Shown piece after piece: positions 1 to 9,011 of a stretch of 64,000 bases of DNA; the stretch's first letter is position 1; the number at the start of each line of letters is the position of its first letter. Location of the stretch: contig NZ_JACCFE010000002.1 of assembly GCF_014256275.1 (NCBI RefSeq), forward strand, positions 1 through 64,000. Direction: 5' to 3'. A program made the position numbers and the translations under genes. The stretch is from Rhodococcus sp. 4CII. Lineage in GTDB: Bacteria > Actinomycetota > Actinomycetes > Mycobacteriales > Mycobacteriaceae. The notes under the pieces were generated by a model that saw only the letters and a program-made list of their open reading frames with translations, searched no databases and was not told the origin of the DNA.

Positions 1-82
1 CCGCAGGAACACCTGCCGCATAGGCTTTCTCGTGCGTGACGACCACGTCGGATTCGTTGATGTCGTGCTTCGGTACGGGCAT
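1..82 (-). CDS. N-terminal fragment of a possible FdhF/YdeP-family oxidoreductase (runs off left edge)
   Basis: Only the first 27 codons are in the window. The reading starts at an ATG (82-80) with a GAAGGA-type ribosome site about 8 bases upstream and begins MPVPKHDINE; it continues to a ...YAAGVPA stretch at the edge. The AAGVPA-type start recalls the N-termini of FdhF/YdeP molybdopterin oxidoreductases, which are formate dehydrogenase relatives. That assignment comes from memory of the family and from a very short stretch, so it is weak. It would fit the context: the purU product 9 kb to the right would release formate. The gene follows two small genes on the same strand and may be in one transcript with them. 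Confidence 0.4.
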   Translation of the reverse strand, partial: MPVPKHDINESDVVVTHEKAYAAGVPA

Positions 83-116
83 GGTGTTCCTTCGAGATCT
101 GCGGGACGAACTACTA

Positions 117-371
117 TCAAGGGCTGGTTGGGTTCTTGCGGTGTCGTGTTCGTCGGCGTTGCTCGGGTGGGTTGTTCGACTGTTGGTCGCGGTGTTCCGC
201 TCGTTCGTCGGCGGGAAGATCGCGCGGGCCCTCGTCGTGGATCCGGGTGAGGTGTTCGTCGTATCGGTCGGTCGTCATGCCGAATTCGACGAGTACGTCT
301 TCGGATCGTGGCCCACCGAACGGCGACCACCGGCGGGCGAATTCGAGGATGGCGGCATCGAAGCTGTCCAC
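117..371 (-). CDS. Small DUF3263-like protein (first copy)
   Basis: A protein of about 84 residues of unknown function. The core LEFARRWSPFGG followed by VLVEFGMTTDRY resembles DUF3263-type small actinobacterial proteins, which look like short helix-turn-helix folds. The tail is rich in Arg, Pro and Asn and looks disordered. The GTG at 371 is preferred over the upstream GTG at 404 because AAAGGA lies just before it. A clear paralogue is at 18977-19234, with LEFARTWAPFGEP and FVEFGVDPTRF at the same positions. Both copies follow a 59-residue hydrophobic protein gene. The function is not known; a regulatory role is a guess. Confidence 0.55.
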   Translation of the reverse strand: MDSFDAAILEFARRWSPFGGPRSEDVLVEFGMTTDRYDEHLTRIHDEGPRDLPADERAEHRDQQSNNPPEQRRRTRHRKNPTSP

Positions 372-446
372 GGCGTTGTCCTTTCGAATGTTCAGCGACG
401 GCACTTCTGGTTAGGGGTCGCTCGCGTGCGCGTGCGTTGACTCTGG

Positions 447-626
447 TCAGTGTGAGTTGTCGAAGACGCCGGTTCCGCTCATTGCGATCCAGCGTCGCTG
501 GATTCGGGCGAGTGCGATGTGTCGGGCGAGGTGCCGGATGAATGCCGCGGACCGGTTGGGCGCGAGCAGGCCAGCGAGGGCGATGACGGCGTGGATGGCG
601 GGTAGGAGCACGCGGAGGTTCCTCAT
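447..626 (-). CDS. Small hydrophobic protein, 59 aa (first copy)
   Basis: This tiny protein has a hydrophobic N-terminal half (VLLPAIHAVIALAGLLAP) that could be one membrane segment, then a basic amphipathic half with IALARIQRRWIAMSG. The 70-residue protein at 33146-33358 shares the layout and several identities (AVIAG, LL.P, IALVQANARWITM). A 59-residue protein at 18801-18980 is more distant but has the same length and the same neighbour type. The gene lies upstream of the DUF3263-like gene on the same strand. The start at 626 was chosen because the longer open frame upstream has an unrelated, Arg-rich composition. No function is known. Confidence 0.5.
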   Translation of the reverse strand: MRNLRVLLPAIHAVIALAGLLAPNRSAAFIRHLARHIALARIQRRWIAMSGTGVFDNSH

Positions 627-691
627 TATGTGGGGCGCCGCGCACAGGGGCTCGGATACGTCCCTGCGATCGATGCGTTCGGGGGTGTTGT

Positions 692-3600
692 TCAGCCCGG
701 TGTACCGGTGGGATGCTCGCCGTCGCTGTCGAGCGCCGCACGCAGCGCGTCCCGCGAGTCGATGTCGAGTTTCCGGTAGATGTTGCGCCGGTGCCATTCG
801 ACAGTGCTCATCGTCAGGTAGAGCGTTTCGGCGATGCTCCGAGTGGTCAGTCCGTCCGCGAACAGTGCGGCGATACGTTGCTCGCTGGGGGTGAGGGCAT
901 TGAGACCGTGGATGACCTGTCGGCGGGGTCGTGCGCCGCTGACGAGCAGTTCCTGATGGGCCTGTCGTTCGACTGCCGTCGCCCCGGAGCGGTGGGCGAG
1001 ATCAAGTGCCTCGCGCAACGTCTCGCGGGACCGAACTTTCTTCCCGAGCCGGCGTTGCGCGGATCCCAATTCGATGAGGGTGCGGGCGAGCTCGAGCGGC
1101 GAGCTTTCGGCGGATTCGAGTACGGTGACCGACTCTTCGAGAAGGGCGATCTCGGGGTTGGGTGAGGCCACCAATGCTCGCTCACGCAGGGCCGAGCCCA
1201 GGGTGGAGCAGAGGCCGAACTGGCGTGCGAGCTCGATGTCGCGGTCGATCAGTTCGATGGCGGCTTCGGTTCTCCCGGCCGCGTGCAGGGCTCGGCCGGC
1301 GAGTGAGCGCCAGGGGGCGAGCATGTAGCCGGGGTTGTGGAAGCGGTTGTTCTCGAGGAGCTTCCCGACGCGTAGGAAGTCGTCGGATGCGCCGTGGAAG
1401 TCGCTCTGAAGCAGGCGTAACCGGCCACGCGCCATGTAGAACCAGACGTTGAGTGTGCGTGTTTCACGGCTGCGCAGCTGCGCCTCGGCGTCGTGGAGGA
1501 CTTCGGCTGCCTGTTCGAGTTCGCCACGGTCGATCAGGCAGTAGGCCAGAATTCCCTGCGGGGCGGGGACTGTCGAGTTCCATCCGCGTTTCATTCCGAT
1601 GATCGCGGCCTGCGCGTCGACCATTGCCTCGCTGACACGGCCGAGGGAGTACATGGCCATGGAACGGGCGAGGGAGATTTCGGCGAAGATCAGCGAGTCA
1701 CCCCGCATCCGGGCGTCGGTGAGGACGCTGTCGGCGACTTCGGCGGCGTCGTGGGCTCGGCCGCACCAGGTCAGGGCGAGGATGGCGTGGCTGATGGTCA
1801 TGCCGTCGGAGGTTTCGCGCCAGAGTTTCACGCTGTCGCCGAGTGCCTGGAGAACCAATTCCGCGTGGTCGGCGGAGCGGGGTTCGGACATGGCGCGGAA
1901 GACTGCCAGGTGCAGGATCAGGAGTCGCTCGGCTGAGGTGAGTTCGGATTGTGCCGGGAAGGTCGTGGCCAGTGCGCTGACCCGTTGGTGGGCCTCGTGG
2001 GGGCGGTCGACCAGGTACGCCGCCGACGCCATGTAGCCGGCCTCGAATCGCAGCGCGAGGTCGCGGTCGGTGTGGGTGAAGGTGTCGGCTCCCTTGCGGA
2101 AGACGGTCAGGGCTTCGGCGGGGCGCCCGTATCGGAACAGGGTCTGGCCGAGTGCGTACATTGCTCGGGCCTGCTCGTCGGGTTCGTCGATCAGTTCGAG
2201 TGCGGACTCGAGGTGGATCAGGGAGTTGGTCTCTCCGGCAGCGGCTTCCATGATGCCGAGATCGATGAGCAGGTTCGCGTGCTGGCGCGGATCCTCGTGC
2301 TGCATCGTCAAGGCCCGACGGAGGTATCCGGCCGCGGCGCTCGGGGCGCCCTTGCGTGCGGCGCTTTTCGCCGCCGAGTGCAGGGCTGTTCGTGCCCAGT
2401 CGGAGTCGGTGGGCGCTCCTCGCATCAGGTGCACGGCGACTCCGTCCATGTCCGCTTCGGACGCCCGGAGCAGTTTCGCGGCTTCGAGGTGGCAGCGGGC
2501 GCGGTCGTTGGAGGGAAATTTGCGGTAGACCGCGCCGCGAATCATGGGGTGGTAGAACGACAGGTTTGCTGCGCTGGCGAAGATCTGTGCGGTGGCGAGT
2601 CGTTCGGCGGCGACGGTGGCAGCGGCGAAGTCGAGTCCACTGAGCTCCGCCGCCGTCGCCAGCGATGTCGAGGTACCCAGGACCGCTACGGCGCGTGCCA
2701 GGGCGAGCGCGTCGTCGCCGAGTCGGGCGATGCGGAGCATGACACTGCGGGTGACGGATTCGGGTGCGGTGTCCGGGACGGCGCCGTAGGGGTTGGCGGC
2801 CCCGACAGCCGAGCGGGAGTCCATCGCTGTGGCCAGTTCGCGAAGCAGGAAGGGGTTCCCGCGGGTCGCGGCCCAGCTTTCGTCGATCAGGGCGTCGTTG
2901 TCGTCGGCGTCGGGAAGCAGTGTGTGCAGCAATTCCTTGACCGCGTCGCGGCTCAGTTCGGCAGGTTGCAGGGTGTGTGACGCCTGCAGGGCGATGCGAG
3001 CGACGAGTTCGTTCTCGGCGGCCGGATCTCCGGTGCGAACCGCACCGAGGATGATGACCGGAAGGTCGCCGAGTCGCTGGGCGAGGTAGAGCAGGAATCG
3101 CAACGACAGCTCGTCACCCCACTGCAGGTCGTCGGCGATCAGGACGAGGGGCCGCTCCTCGGCGAGATTGGCGATGAGCCAGTAGAGGCTGTGCAGCAGC
3201 ACGAACTCGTCGGTGAGGGCGGTGGCGGTCTCATGCAGGGGTCGTCGGAGCATCGGCTCCACCAGGGCCGCGTGTCCGCGGAATACCGCTTCGAGTTCAA
3301 CCTGCGAGGCCCGGGCGATCCGGGTTTCCAGCAGGCGCAGGGCGAGCCCGAGCGGGAATTCCTGCTCGAGCTCGCCCCCACAGGTGGTCAACACTTCGGC
3401 GCCGAGGTCCTCACCGATTGCCTGCGCTGCGGCCAGCAACCGTGATTTGCCGATTCCGCTGGGTCCTTCGATGAGTAGCATCTGGCCGTCACCGCGCGTT
3501 CCGCTGCGGACTGCGCGGGTGATCGCCTCGACCTCTCTGCCGCGTTCGAGGAGCGGGGCAGGGTTGTCGGTCGACTGCTCAGGGGTTGGCATATCCACCT

Positions 3601-3700
3601 TCTCCGCGAACGATGCGGCTCCCTGCTCGGGTTGGACCTCCCGCGCGGCGTCTTCCAAGACACCGGGCAGGTCGGTTGTCTCACCTTGTGTATACAACAT
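692..3700 (-). CDS. LAL-family LuxR-type ATP-binding transcriptional regulator
   Basis: A protein of about 1,002 residues with the build of large ATP-binding LuxR (MalT/LAL) regulators. An N-terminal AAA-type domain has a Walker A loop GPSGIGKSR near residue 80 and a Walker B-like LVLIADDLQWGD. A long helical, TPR-like middle follows, and the end is a LuxR-type helix-turn-helix (LTPSEQRIAALFADGL, then STVEWHRRNIYRKL). Such proteins activate catabolic or stress genes when they bind an inducer. The ATG at 3700 lies 10 bases after the stop of the DUF3068 gene, so the two are probably co-transcribed; an in-frame ATG at 3754 inside the upstream gene is less likely. The inducer and targets are unknown. 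Confidence 0.85.
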   Translation of the reverse strand: MLYTQGETTDLPGVLEDAAREVQPEQGAASFAEKVDMPTPEQSTDNPAPLLERGREVEAITRAVRSGTRGDGQMLLIEGPSGIGKSRLLAAAQAIGEDLGAEVLTTCGGELEQEFPLGLALRLLETRIARASQVELEAVFRGHAALVEPMLRRPLHETATALTDEFVLLHSLYWLIANLAEERPLVLIADDLQWGDELSLRFLLYLAQRLGDLPVIILGAVRTGDPAAENELVARIALQASHTLQPAELSRDAVKELLHTLLPDADDNDALIDESWAATRGNPFLLRELATAMDSRSAVGAANPYGAVPDTAPESVTRSVMLRIARLGDDALALARAVAVLGTSTSLATAAELSGLDFAAATVAAERLATAQIFASAANLSFYHPMIRGAVYRKFPSNDRARCHLEAAKLLRASEADMDGVAVHLMRGAPTDSDWARTALHSAAKSAARKGAPSAAAGYLRRALTMQHEDPRQHANLLIDLGIMEAAAGETNSLIHLESALELIDEPDEQARAMYALGQTLFRYGRPAEALTVFRKGADTFTHTDRDLALRFEAGYMASAAYLVDRPHEAHQRVSALATTFPAQSELTSAERLLILHLAVFRAMSEPRSADHAELVLQALGDSVKLWRETSDGMTISHAILALTWCGRAHDAAEVADSVLTDARMRGDSLIFAEISLARSMAMYSLGRVSEAMVDAQAAIIGMKRGWNSTVPAPQGILAYCLIDRGELEQAAEVLHDAEAQLRSRETRTLNVWFYMARGRLRLLQSDFHGASDDFLRVGKLLENNRFHNPGYMLAPWRSLAGRALHAAGRTEAAIELIDRDIELARQFGLCSTLGSALRERALVASPNPEIALLEESVTVLESAESSPLELARTLIELGSAQRRLGKKVRSRETLREALDLAHRSGATAVERQAHQELLVSGARPRRQVIHGLNALTPSEQRIAALFADGLTTRSIAETLYLTMSTVEWHRRNIYRKLDIDSRDALRAALDSDGEHPTGTPG

Positions 3701-3710
3701 TGTTGTCCGT

Positions 3711-4760
3711 CTATCGATCGATCGCGACAGGCTCTTCTCCGGTGTGTGTCTCACGGGTCGGGGTGGCCGCCTGCGCCGGCGGGTGCCGGCGCGCGAACGC
3801 CACTGCGAGTGCGATCACCCCGAGCAGGAGCAGCACGATCGGGGCCACGGTACCGAGCACGGTCAGTGCGGTGCTGATGCTCGCGGCCGTGTCGGCGGCT
3901 GCTTGCTGGCTCTCGGGTGTGACGGTGGCGTCCACGGCGAGCACCGGGGTGACGTCGGTGACGCTGCCGTTCGCCGAGACTCCCGCGGTGACCTGCTGCT
4001 GCAGTCGAGCGTCGAGGACGACGCCGCTGGTGTCGTCGACATAGAAGGTCAGCGTGGTGTCGGCGGTGTAGGCCAGCGGCACCGGATCGGGCAAGGTCGG
4101 GACGAGGGGTCCGACGGCTGCCATCACGTCGGCGGGCAATGCCGGTGCGAGACTGGCCAGCAGGTCCTTCGGCAGCGCCGGTGGCAGGGTGGCCAGGGTT
4201 GCGTCGTCCTTCAGATTTCCGGACACGGTGGTCGTGTAGACGCGTACGTCTCGGCCCTGCCGGGTGTCCTGGCCGGTATAGGTGATGGGTGCGCTGGTAC
4301 GCGACTGCGGGTCCCAATAGGTGTAGCGGTCCTCCGGTGCCGGATGGACGGGGAAGGCGACGGTCAGCCCGGAGGCCTGCTCCACCGCGGGTGCCCCGTC
4401 GGGGCCGCTGACGGCGCCGAGGCTGGTGCGGTCCACGGCGTAGGTGTGGGTGCTGGGCAGAACGGCCGGACCTGCCTGGATGGTCGCCTCGTCGGCGACG
4501 ACGGCGGTGCTGCCACTGGTGTCGAGGACGTGGACCCGTCGGTCGATGGTGACCGGAACGTCCTTGGCGATGGCGTTCGCGACGTCGCCGGTCTGCAGGG
4601 CGTCCGCGTTGAGCAGTGTCGCGGTGCCGGTGTAGGTGACGGTGACATCGGTGTCCGACGGCAACTGGGCCATGTACGGGGTGACCACGAAGCGGGTGAG
4701 TGCGGCCAGTGCAATCAGCACGAGGCCGATCACCCCCCACACGGCAGATGAGCGTCGCAT
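3711..4760 (-). CDS. DUF3068-family membrane protein
   Basis: A 349-residue protein with an N-terminal membrane segment (VIGLVLIALAALTRFVV), a long extracytoplasmic middle rich in Thr, Asp and Val, and a C-terminal membrane segment (VAPIVLLLLGVIALAVAF) followed by a short basic tail. This layout matches DUF3068 (PorA-family-like) proteins of mycolate actinobacteria, whose role is poorly defined and perhaps linked to the cell envelope. The start is the ATG of MRRSSAVW; a longer frame upstream lacks a membrane signal. It precedes the LAL regulator gene by 10 bases. A sensing or envelope role next to a regulator is inference. Confidence 0.75.
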   Translation of the reverse strand: MRRSSAVWGVIGLVLIALAALTRFVVTPYMAQLPSDTDVTVTYTGTATLLNADALQTGDVANAIAKDVPVTIDRRVHVLDTSGSTAVVADEATIQAGPAVLPSTHTYAVDRTSLGAVSGPDGAPAVEQASGLTVAFPVHPAPEDRYTYWDPQSRTSAPITYTGQDTRQGRDVRVYTTTVSGNLKDDATLATLPPALPKDLLASLAPALPADVMAAVGPLVPTLPDPVPLAYTADTTLTFYVDDTSGVVLDARLQQQVTAGVSANGSVTDVTPVLAVDATVTPESQQAAADTAASISTALTVLGTVAPIVLLLLGVIALAVAFARRHPPAQAATPTRETHTGEEPVAIDR

Positions 4761-5044
4761 TTTCACAAAGGTCTCCAGTTCGGGCTGGGGCGAGGTCCTC
4801 GCCTCACCGGTGGCCGGCCACACCGAGGCGCGCCGAGAGGCGATTCGGTGTGGCCAGGCCTTCAGATGCCTGCACACAGAAGCTGGTTGAGCTGCGCTGC
4901 GGGCGAGAGTGGGGCGCGCACGCAGGTGGGATCCTCCGATTGATCCAGACCCACCTGCGCGGTCCCGGCGGGCGCATTGTGCGCCGGTCACAGATACCTA
5001 TGACAGTCGAGCTCGGGTGGCACGATCACGTGCCGGCTGCGGTC

Positions 5045-6382
5045 TCACACGGCCAGTGCCGGTTCCTGGGACAGATCGCGGCGGCGGCTGTCCTTCTTGT
5101 AGGGGGCCGGTGCGACCGTGGCCCGAATTTCGGTCTGCGGGGTGCCGGGCTTGCCCCACAACACGGTGACCTCGGTGCCGGGTTCGGCGTACTCGGTATC
5201 GATGAAACTCAGTGCGAGGGTCTTCCTGAACCACCGGCTGTAGCCGGGGTGCGTTGCGTGGCCGATCTTCTTGCCATCCTTGAGGATCCAGTCGACCCAG
5301 TTGCACACCAACTGCACCTCGGGGAGGTCGAACTGCTGGTAGACAGGGCCGTCGGCGTAGAGCGAGGCGTGGATGCGCTTGACGTCCTCGCTGTTGAATT
5401 CGAGGGTGACGACCTGGCGGCGCGGGTGGGCGGCTTCCTTCTCGAGCGCTTCGCGGCCCGGGAAGTCGTGATCGAACGCAATGTTGCGGCCCCAACCCAT
5501 TTCGATCGGGCTGCGGTAGAGCTCCTTGAGGTCGTCACCGTCCCAGCTGCCGTCGAAGGAGGTCGCAAAGTTGTGGCGCAGTGGACCGTTGAACGGTGAC
5601 TCCACCCATTCCGGGGGGAGGTTCTCGTCCATGAACTTGTGGTAGTCGGCCTTGCTCTCGTCGGAGAGGGCGTTGAAGAAGTGCATTCCGCCGGTCGGGT
5701 AACAGGCCTCGAGATGGTTGATCATGAACGTGCGGGTACCGAGCCGGCGGATGCCGAAGTCCTTGCCGGCCTCGAGGATGGCTTCGAGGACCTTGCCGTG
5801 GTTTTCGATGGGTCCCTGGATTTCGAAGCCGATCTCACCGGCCATGCCCTGACGAAGGAATGTCACATCGATGTCGTTGATGACACCCTGGCGGGTGTTC
5901 ATGAACTTCACATCACGAAGCCCGGTCTCGGTGAGCTTTTCGATCACTGCCAGGGCCTTGGGCCCGGAGACCTGGAACTTGTGGGTGAGCGGGAACGAGA
6001 CCTCGACGTCGTAGCCGCCCTTGCGGGCGTTGTACAGCGACCACTGCGGGGTGCCGACCTGATATTCGAAGTCGTCCTCGGCGTGCCGGAGCAAGATGCC
6101 CTCGGCGATGACCTTGCCGTCGTCGTTGCACTGGATGACGTGCTTGGCCTTACCGACCGGGAAGTTGACGAAATCGTTGACCGACAGGTCACGGAAGAGC
6201 TTGAGCGCGTCGGGTCCCTTGAAGCGGATCTGCGGGACGAAAGACCAATCACCGACATAGCAATCGGTGTGCCACGACAGCTGCTCGTCCATCCATCCCG
6301 TGTGTTCGGGCGGCCCCATGACCGGAAAATATCCGACGGGCGCGATTCCCGTGAAGGCGCGGAAGGGTGCTGGGTCCGTCAT
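5045..6382 (-). CDS. THF-dependent aryl O-demethylase (LigM/DesA-like GcvT-family aminomethyltransferase)
   Basis: A 445-residue protein of the GcvT/aminomethyltransferase fold. It contains WHTDCYVGDWSF, GKVIAEGILLRHAEDDF, FEIQGPIE and a C-terminal GcvT-type barrel (GHATHPGYSRWFRK). Among relatives, the THF-dependent vanillate and syringate demethylases LigM and DesA have this length and layout. They move the methyl of a methoxy-aromatic onto tetrahydrofolate, giving a phenol and 5-methyl-THF. A strong AGGAGGA site precedes the ATG at 6382. The neighbouring folP, pabB, purU and folD homologues support a methyl-transfer role. Glycine cleavage is less likely, since no gcvP or gcvH is nearby. 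The aromatic substrate is unknown. Confidence 0.75.
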   Translation of the reverse strand: MTDPAPFRAFTGIAPVGYFPVMGPPEHTGWMDEQLSWHTDCYVGDWSFVPQIRFKGPDALKLFRDLSVNDFVNFPVGKAKHVIQCNDDGKVIAEGILLRHAEDDFEYQVGTPQWSLYNARKGGYDVEVSFPLTHKFQVSGPKALAVIEKLTETGLRDVKFMNTRQGVINDIDVTFLRQGMAGEIGFEIQGPIENHGKVLEAILEAGKDFGIRRLGTRTFMINHLEACYPTGGMHFFNALSDESKADYHKFMDENLPPEWVESPFNGPLRHNFATSFDGSWDGDDLKELYRSPIEMGWGRNIAFDHDFPGREALEKEAAHPRRQVVTLEFNSEDVKRIHASLYADGPVYQQFDLPEVQLVCNWVDWILKDGKKIGHATHPGYSRWFRKTLALSFIDTEYAEPGTEVTVLWGKPGTPQTEIRATVAPAPYKKDSRRRDLSQEPALAV

Positions 6383-6432
6383 TTGAGTTTCCTCCTGAAG
6401 ATTGTGACCGCGACCACATCGGGCGGCCTTCG

Positions 6433-6500
6433 TCAGCGTATGTCGCACCACACCCCGTTTCGGCCCTCCGAACCCCCGGGGGTTTTGATCCCATGGGGTC
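6433..6500 (-). promoter_or_regulatory. Candidate promoter and operator upstream of the O-demethylase gene
   Basis: Read on the minus strand, this stretch carries GATCCCATGGGGTC-type dyad sequence (plus-strand 6487-6500), then a CCGAAA element (6463-6458) and a -10-like TACGCT (6440-6435), with 17 bases between the last two. The same three parts, TCCCATGGGA, CGAAA and TACGCT, occur in the same order upstream of purU (9012-9061). Two copies of CCCCCGGGGG (6473-6482 and 6510-6519) flank the dyad. The shared design suggests a common regulator for the two promoters. This is inference from sequence alone. Confidence 0.4.
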
Positions 6501-6610
6501 CCCCGAGCACCCCCGGGGGAGGGCCCCCGGCCGTGTTTGGGCAGGTGGAAGGGCCGTGCGGGTGTGGTTCCTGCACGGTTCCGGTGCTGGGGGGTGGGGG
6601 TTGGGATGGG

Positions 6611-7909
6611 TCAGGGCCGCTCGGTGAGTGCGGGTACCCGGGTGGGGCTGAGTTCGATGATGCTGCGTGCCTTGTCGAGGCATTCCTGCCATTCCGCGGC
6701 GGGGTCGGAGTCGATGGTGATCCCGCCGCCGACGCCGAGGACGGCGCCGCCGGTGGGGGTGAACTCGACCGTGCGGATGGCGACGTTGAGTTCGAGGCCG
6801 GCCAGCGGGCTGCTCATCCCGACGGTGCCGCAGTACACGCCCCGAGGTTGCGGTTCCCACCCGGAGATCAGTTGCCGGGCCCGTGTTTTCGGGCATCCGG
6901 TCACCGATGCCGGCGGGAAACTCGCCTCGAACAACTCGGCCGAGGTCGTGGCCGGGGGTAGCTGCGCTTGCACGGTGGACACCAGATGCCACACCCCGGG
7001 GGCCGGGTGCACGCGCAGCAGGTCGGTGACGGTGACGGTGCCGGTGACCGCGAGCCGGCCGAGATCGTTGCGGACCAGGTCGACGATCATCACGTTCTCG
7101 GCGACGTCCTTGGCCGAGACCCGCAGGGCGGCGGGGTCGGCGGTGAGCGGCAGGGTCCCCTTGATGGGGCTGGAGGTGACGGTGGTGCCGTGGCGGGCCA
7201 GGTAGAGCTCCGGGGACAGTGAAGCGACCGCCCCCCAGTCCCCCTGCAGGTACGCCGCCCGGGTGGGATGGGTCTGGTCGATGCCGTCGGCGAAGAAGTC
7301 CGCCGGCCGGCCGGTGATCTGCCCGGTGAATTGGGTGCAGATGCAGGCCTGGTACACCTCGCCGGCGCGGATCGCGTCCTTGCAGGCCTCGACGTTGTGG
7401 TGGTGGGAGGCGCGGTCGGGGGGTGTCCACCGCATCGACCAGGTGCGCGGTTCGGCCTGTGGGTCGAGGGCGGCGGCGGCCAGATCCGGTGGGCAGGGGG
7501 TGTCGGTGAGGGTTTCGTACCACCAGCATCCGCCGGTATCGAGGCGCAGTACCGAGTCGGTCCAGCCGCCGGCGGCCGCGGGGAGCCGGCCCGCACCGTC
7601 CGGATATCCCAGGTAGCCGATCCATCCGCCGCCGATCAGTGGGTCACCGGGAGCGGGCGGGCGGTCCGGGTGCCCGCCGGGAAACGCGGCCCGGGGCGTG
7701 ACGGGCTGGGTGTGCAGGTGCGGGGCGATCACCGCGGCCGCGCCGAACCACTGGCCGACCAGCGCGGCCGGGGCCGGCAGCAGCATCTGCCGGGCCCGGG
7801 TGTGCAGCGCCCGGAGTACCTCGGCGGGCCGGCCACCGGGCCCTAGACGTTGCAGGCGCACGGTCGGACACCCGGATCCCTCACGGGAGCAACCGTTCCA
7901 GCACATCAT
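6611..7909 (-). CDS. pabB: Aminodeoxychorismate synthase component I (PabB-like)
   Basis: A 432-residue chorismate-using enzyme. It shows the family signatures SPELYL, SSPIKGT, MIVDLVRNDLGR and FPPASVTGCPKTRA in the C-terminal half, while the N-terminal part is shorter and variable, as in PabB. It should turn chorismate plus ammonia into 4-amino-4-deoxychorismate on the way to p-aminobenzoate. Neither the glutaminase partner (PabA) nor the lyase (PabC) is in the window. It lies 21 bases behind folP, so the two are probably one transcript leading toward the O-demethylase gene. Anthranilate synthase component I is the alternative, but the PIKGT motif, with Lys where TrpE has Ala, favours PabB. 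Confidence 0.85.
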   Translation of the reverse strand: MMCWNGCSREGSGCPTVRLQRLGPGGRPAEVLRALHTRARQMLLPAPAALVGQWFGAAAVIAPHLHTQPVTPRAAFPGGHPDRPPAPGDPLIGGGWIGYLGYPDGAGRLPAAAGGWTDSVLRLDTGGCWWYETLTDTPCPPDLAAAALDPQAEPRTWSMRWTPPDRASHHHNVEACKDAIRAGEVYQACICTQFTGQITGRPADFFADGIDQTHPTRAAYLQGDWGAVASLSPELYLARHGTTVTSSPIKGTLPLTADPAALRVSAKDVAENVMIVDLVRNDLGRLAVTGTVTVTDLLRVHPAPGVWHLVSTVQAQLPPATTSAELFEASFPPASVTGCPKTRARQLISGWEPQPRGVYCGTVGMSSPLAGLELNVAIRTVEFTPTGGAVLGVGGGITIDSDPAAEWQECLDKARSIIELSPTRVPALTERP

Positions 7910-7930
7910 CGACAGCAGCAGGCCGGCCGA

Positions 7931-8854
7931 TCATCGGGTCGCACCCTGCCACGCCGCCACCACAGCCACAGCCCGACGCGTGGATTTCACGTTATGGACC
8001 CGTACACAGTAGGCGCCGGCTGCGGCGGCGAGCGTGGAGACCGCGCAGGTGAGGTCGTCGCGGTCGGCAGGCGGGGGGATGGTGGCTTCGACGTCGGTCA
8101 TCAGCGCCCCGAGGAAGGACTTGCGGGAGGCGCCGACCAGTACCGGCCGGCCCAGCTCACGGATCCGGTCGAGGTGAGCGAGCAGCGCCCAGTTGTGGGC
8201 GCCTGTCTTGGCGAATCCGAGCCCCGGGTCGAGAACGATGTGGTCCTCGCGGATCCCGGCACCGATCAGTGCGTCGAGGCGGTCGGCGAGTTCGGTGACG
8301 ACATCGGTGACGACATCGTCGTAGACGGCGCGCTCGGCCATCGTGGTGCTGTGTCCGCGCCAGTGCATGGCGATGAACGGCACACCCAGGCCCGCGACGG
8401 TCGCGGCCATCGCCGGGTCGGCCAGCCCGCCGCTGACGTCGTTGACCATCGATGCCCCTGCCGCGACCGCGGCGGCCGCGACCTCCGCGCGCATGGTGTC
8501 CACACTGACCAGGACACCGGCCGCGCTCAGCGCCCGGACGACCGGAAGCACCCGCCGCAACTCCTCTGCGACCGGAACCCGCTGTGCCTGCGGCCGGGTG
8601 GACTCTCCGCCGACGTCGACGATGTCCGCGCCCTCGGCCACCAACGCCAGCCCTCGGGTGATCGCGGAATCGGCGGCGGCGCACAGCCCCCCGTCGGAGA
8701 ACGAATCCGGAGTGACGTTGACGATGCCCATCACCAGGCACCGCGCCGGCGCGGGCCGCGACAATCGGACCCCGGATCGGGGTACCGCATCGGTGATGCG
8801 GTCGCGTTCGGTCGGGCGCGGCGGGTGAGAGTGTTCGGTCATGATGTGGTGCAT
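7931..8854 (-). CDS. folP: Dihydropteroate synthase
   Basis: A 307-residue TIM-barrel enzyme with all the standard DHPS signatures: MGIVNVTPDSFSDGG, GGESTRP, NDVSGG, DPGLGFAKT, GASRKSF and a C-terminal VRVHNV. It joins p-aminobenzoate to the hydroxymethyl-dihydropterin diphosphate to make dihydropteroate. An AGGAAGG site supports the ATG at 8854. Together with pabB this gives two folate-making steps inside a catabolic island, without folE, folB or folK nearby. That makes a second, pathway-dedicated copy more likely than the housekeeping gene, but a genome-wide count is needed to tell. It is divergent from purU across about 290 bases. Confidence 0.9.
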   Translation of the reverse strand: MHHIMTEHSHPPRPTERDRITDAVPRSGVRLSRPAPARCLVMGIVNVTPDSFSDGGLCAAADSAITRGLALVAEGADIVDVGGESTRPQAQRVPVAEELRRVLPVVRALSAAGVLVSVDTMRAEVAAAAVAAGASMVNDVSGGLADPAMAATVAGLGVPFIAMHWRGHSTTMAERAVYDDVVTDVVTELADRLDALIGAGIREDHIVLDPGLGFAKTGAHNWALLAHLDRIRELGRPVLVGASRKSFLGALMTDVEATIPPPADRDDLTCAVSTLAAAAGAYCVRVHNVKSTRRAVAVVAAWQGATR

Positions 8855-9011
8855 TGCTGCCTTCCTGCCGGCCCGTCCCCATCTCCTGGCGGGCGGCGTC
8901 AGCGAAGCGCTTGCCCCCGCACCGAGCGGACCGGATATCTGCGGTGAACGTTAGTGACCGAGAGGCCGGACACGGCAGGGCTCGGGGGTATTCCCACCCC
9001 GGTGGGGCACA

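Noticed and set aside
3689..3696. TGTATACA as a GntR operator
   Set aside because: It lies in the first codons of the LAL gene, after the start, and is more easily explained as coding sequence.
3213..5599. Two long plus-strand frames over the LAL, DUF3068 and demethylase genes
   Set aside because: Both are antisense to clear genes and have the composition expected of a high-GC shadow frame.
6249..7625. A 458-residue minus-strand frame over the 3' part of pabB
   Set aside because: It is a shifted frame of pabB and the intergenic region, very rich in Arg, Pro and His, and pabB has all its motifs in the other frame.
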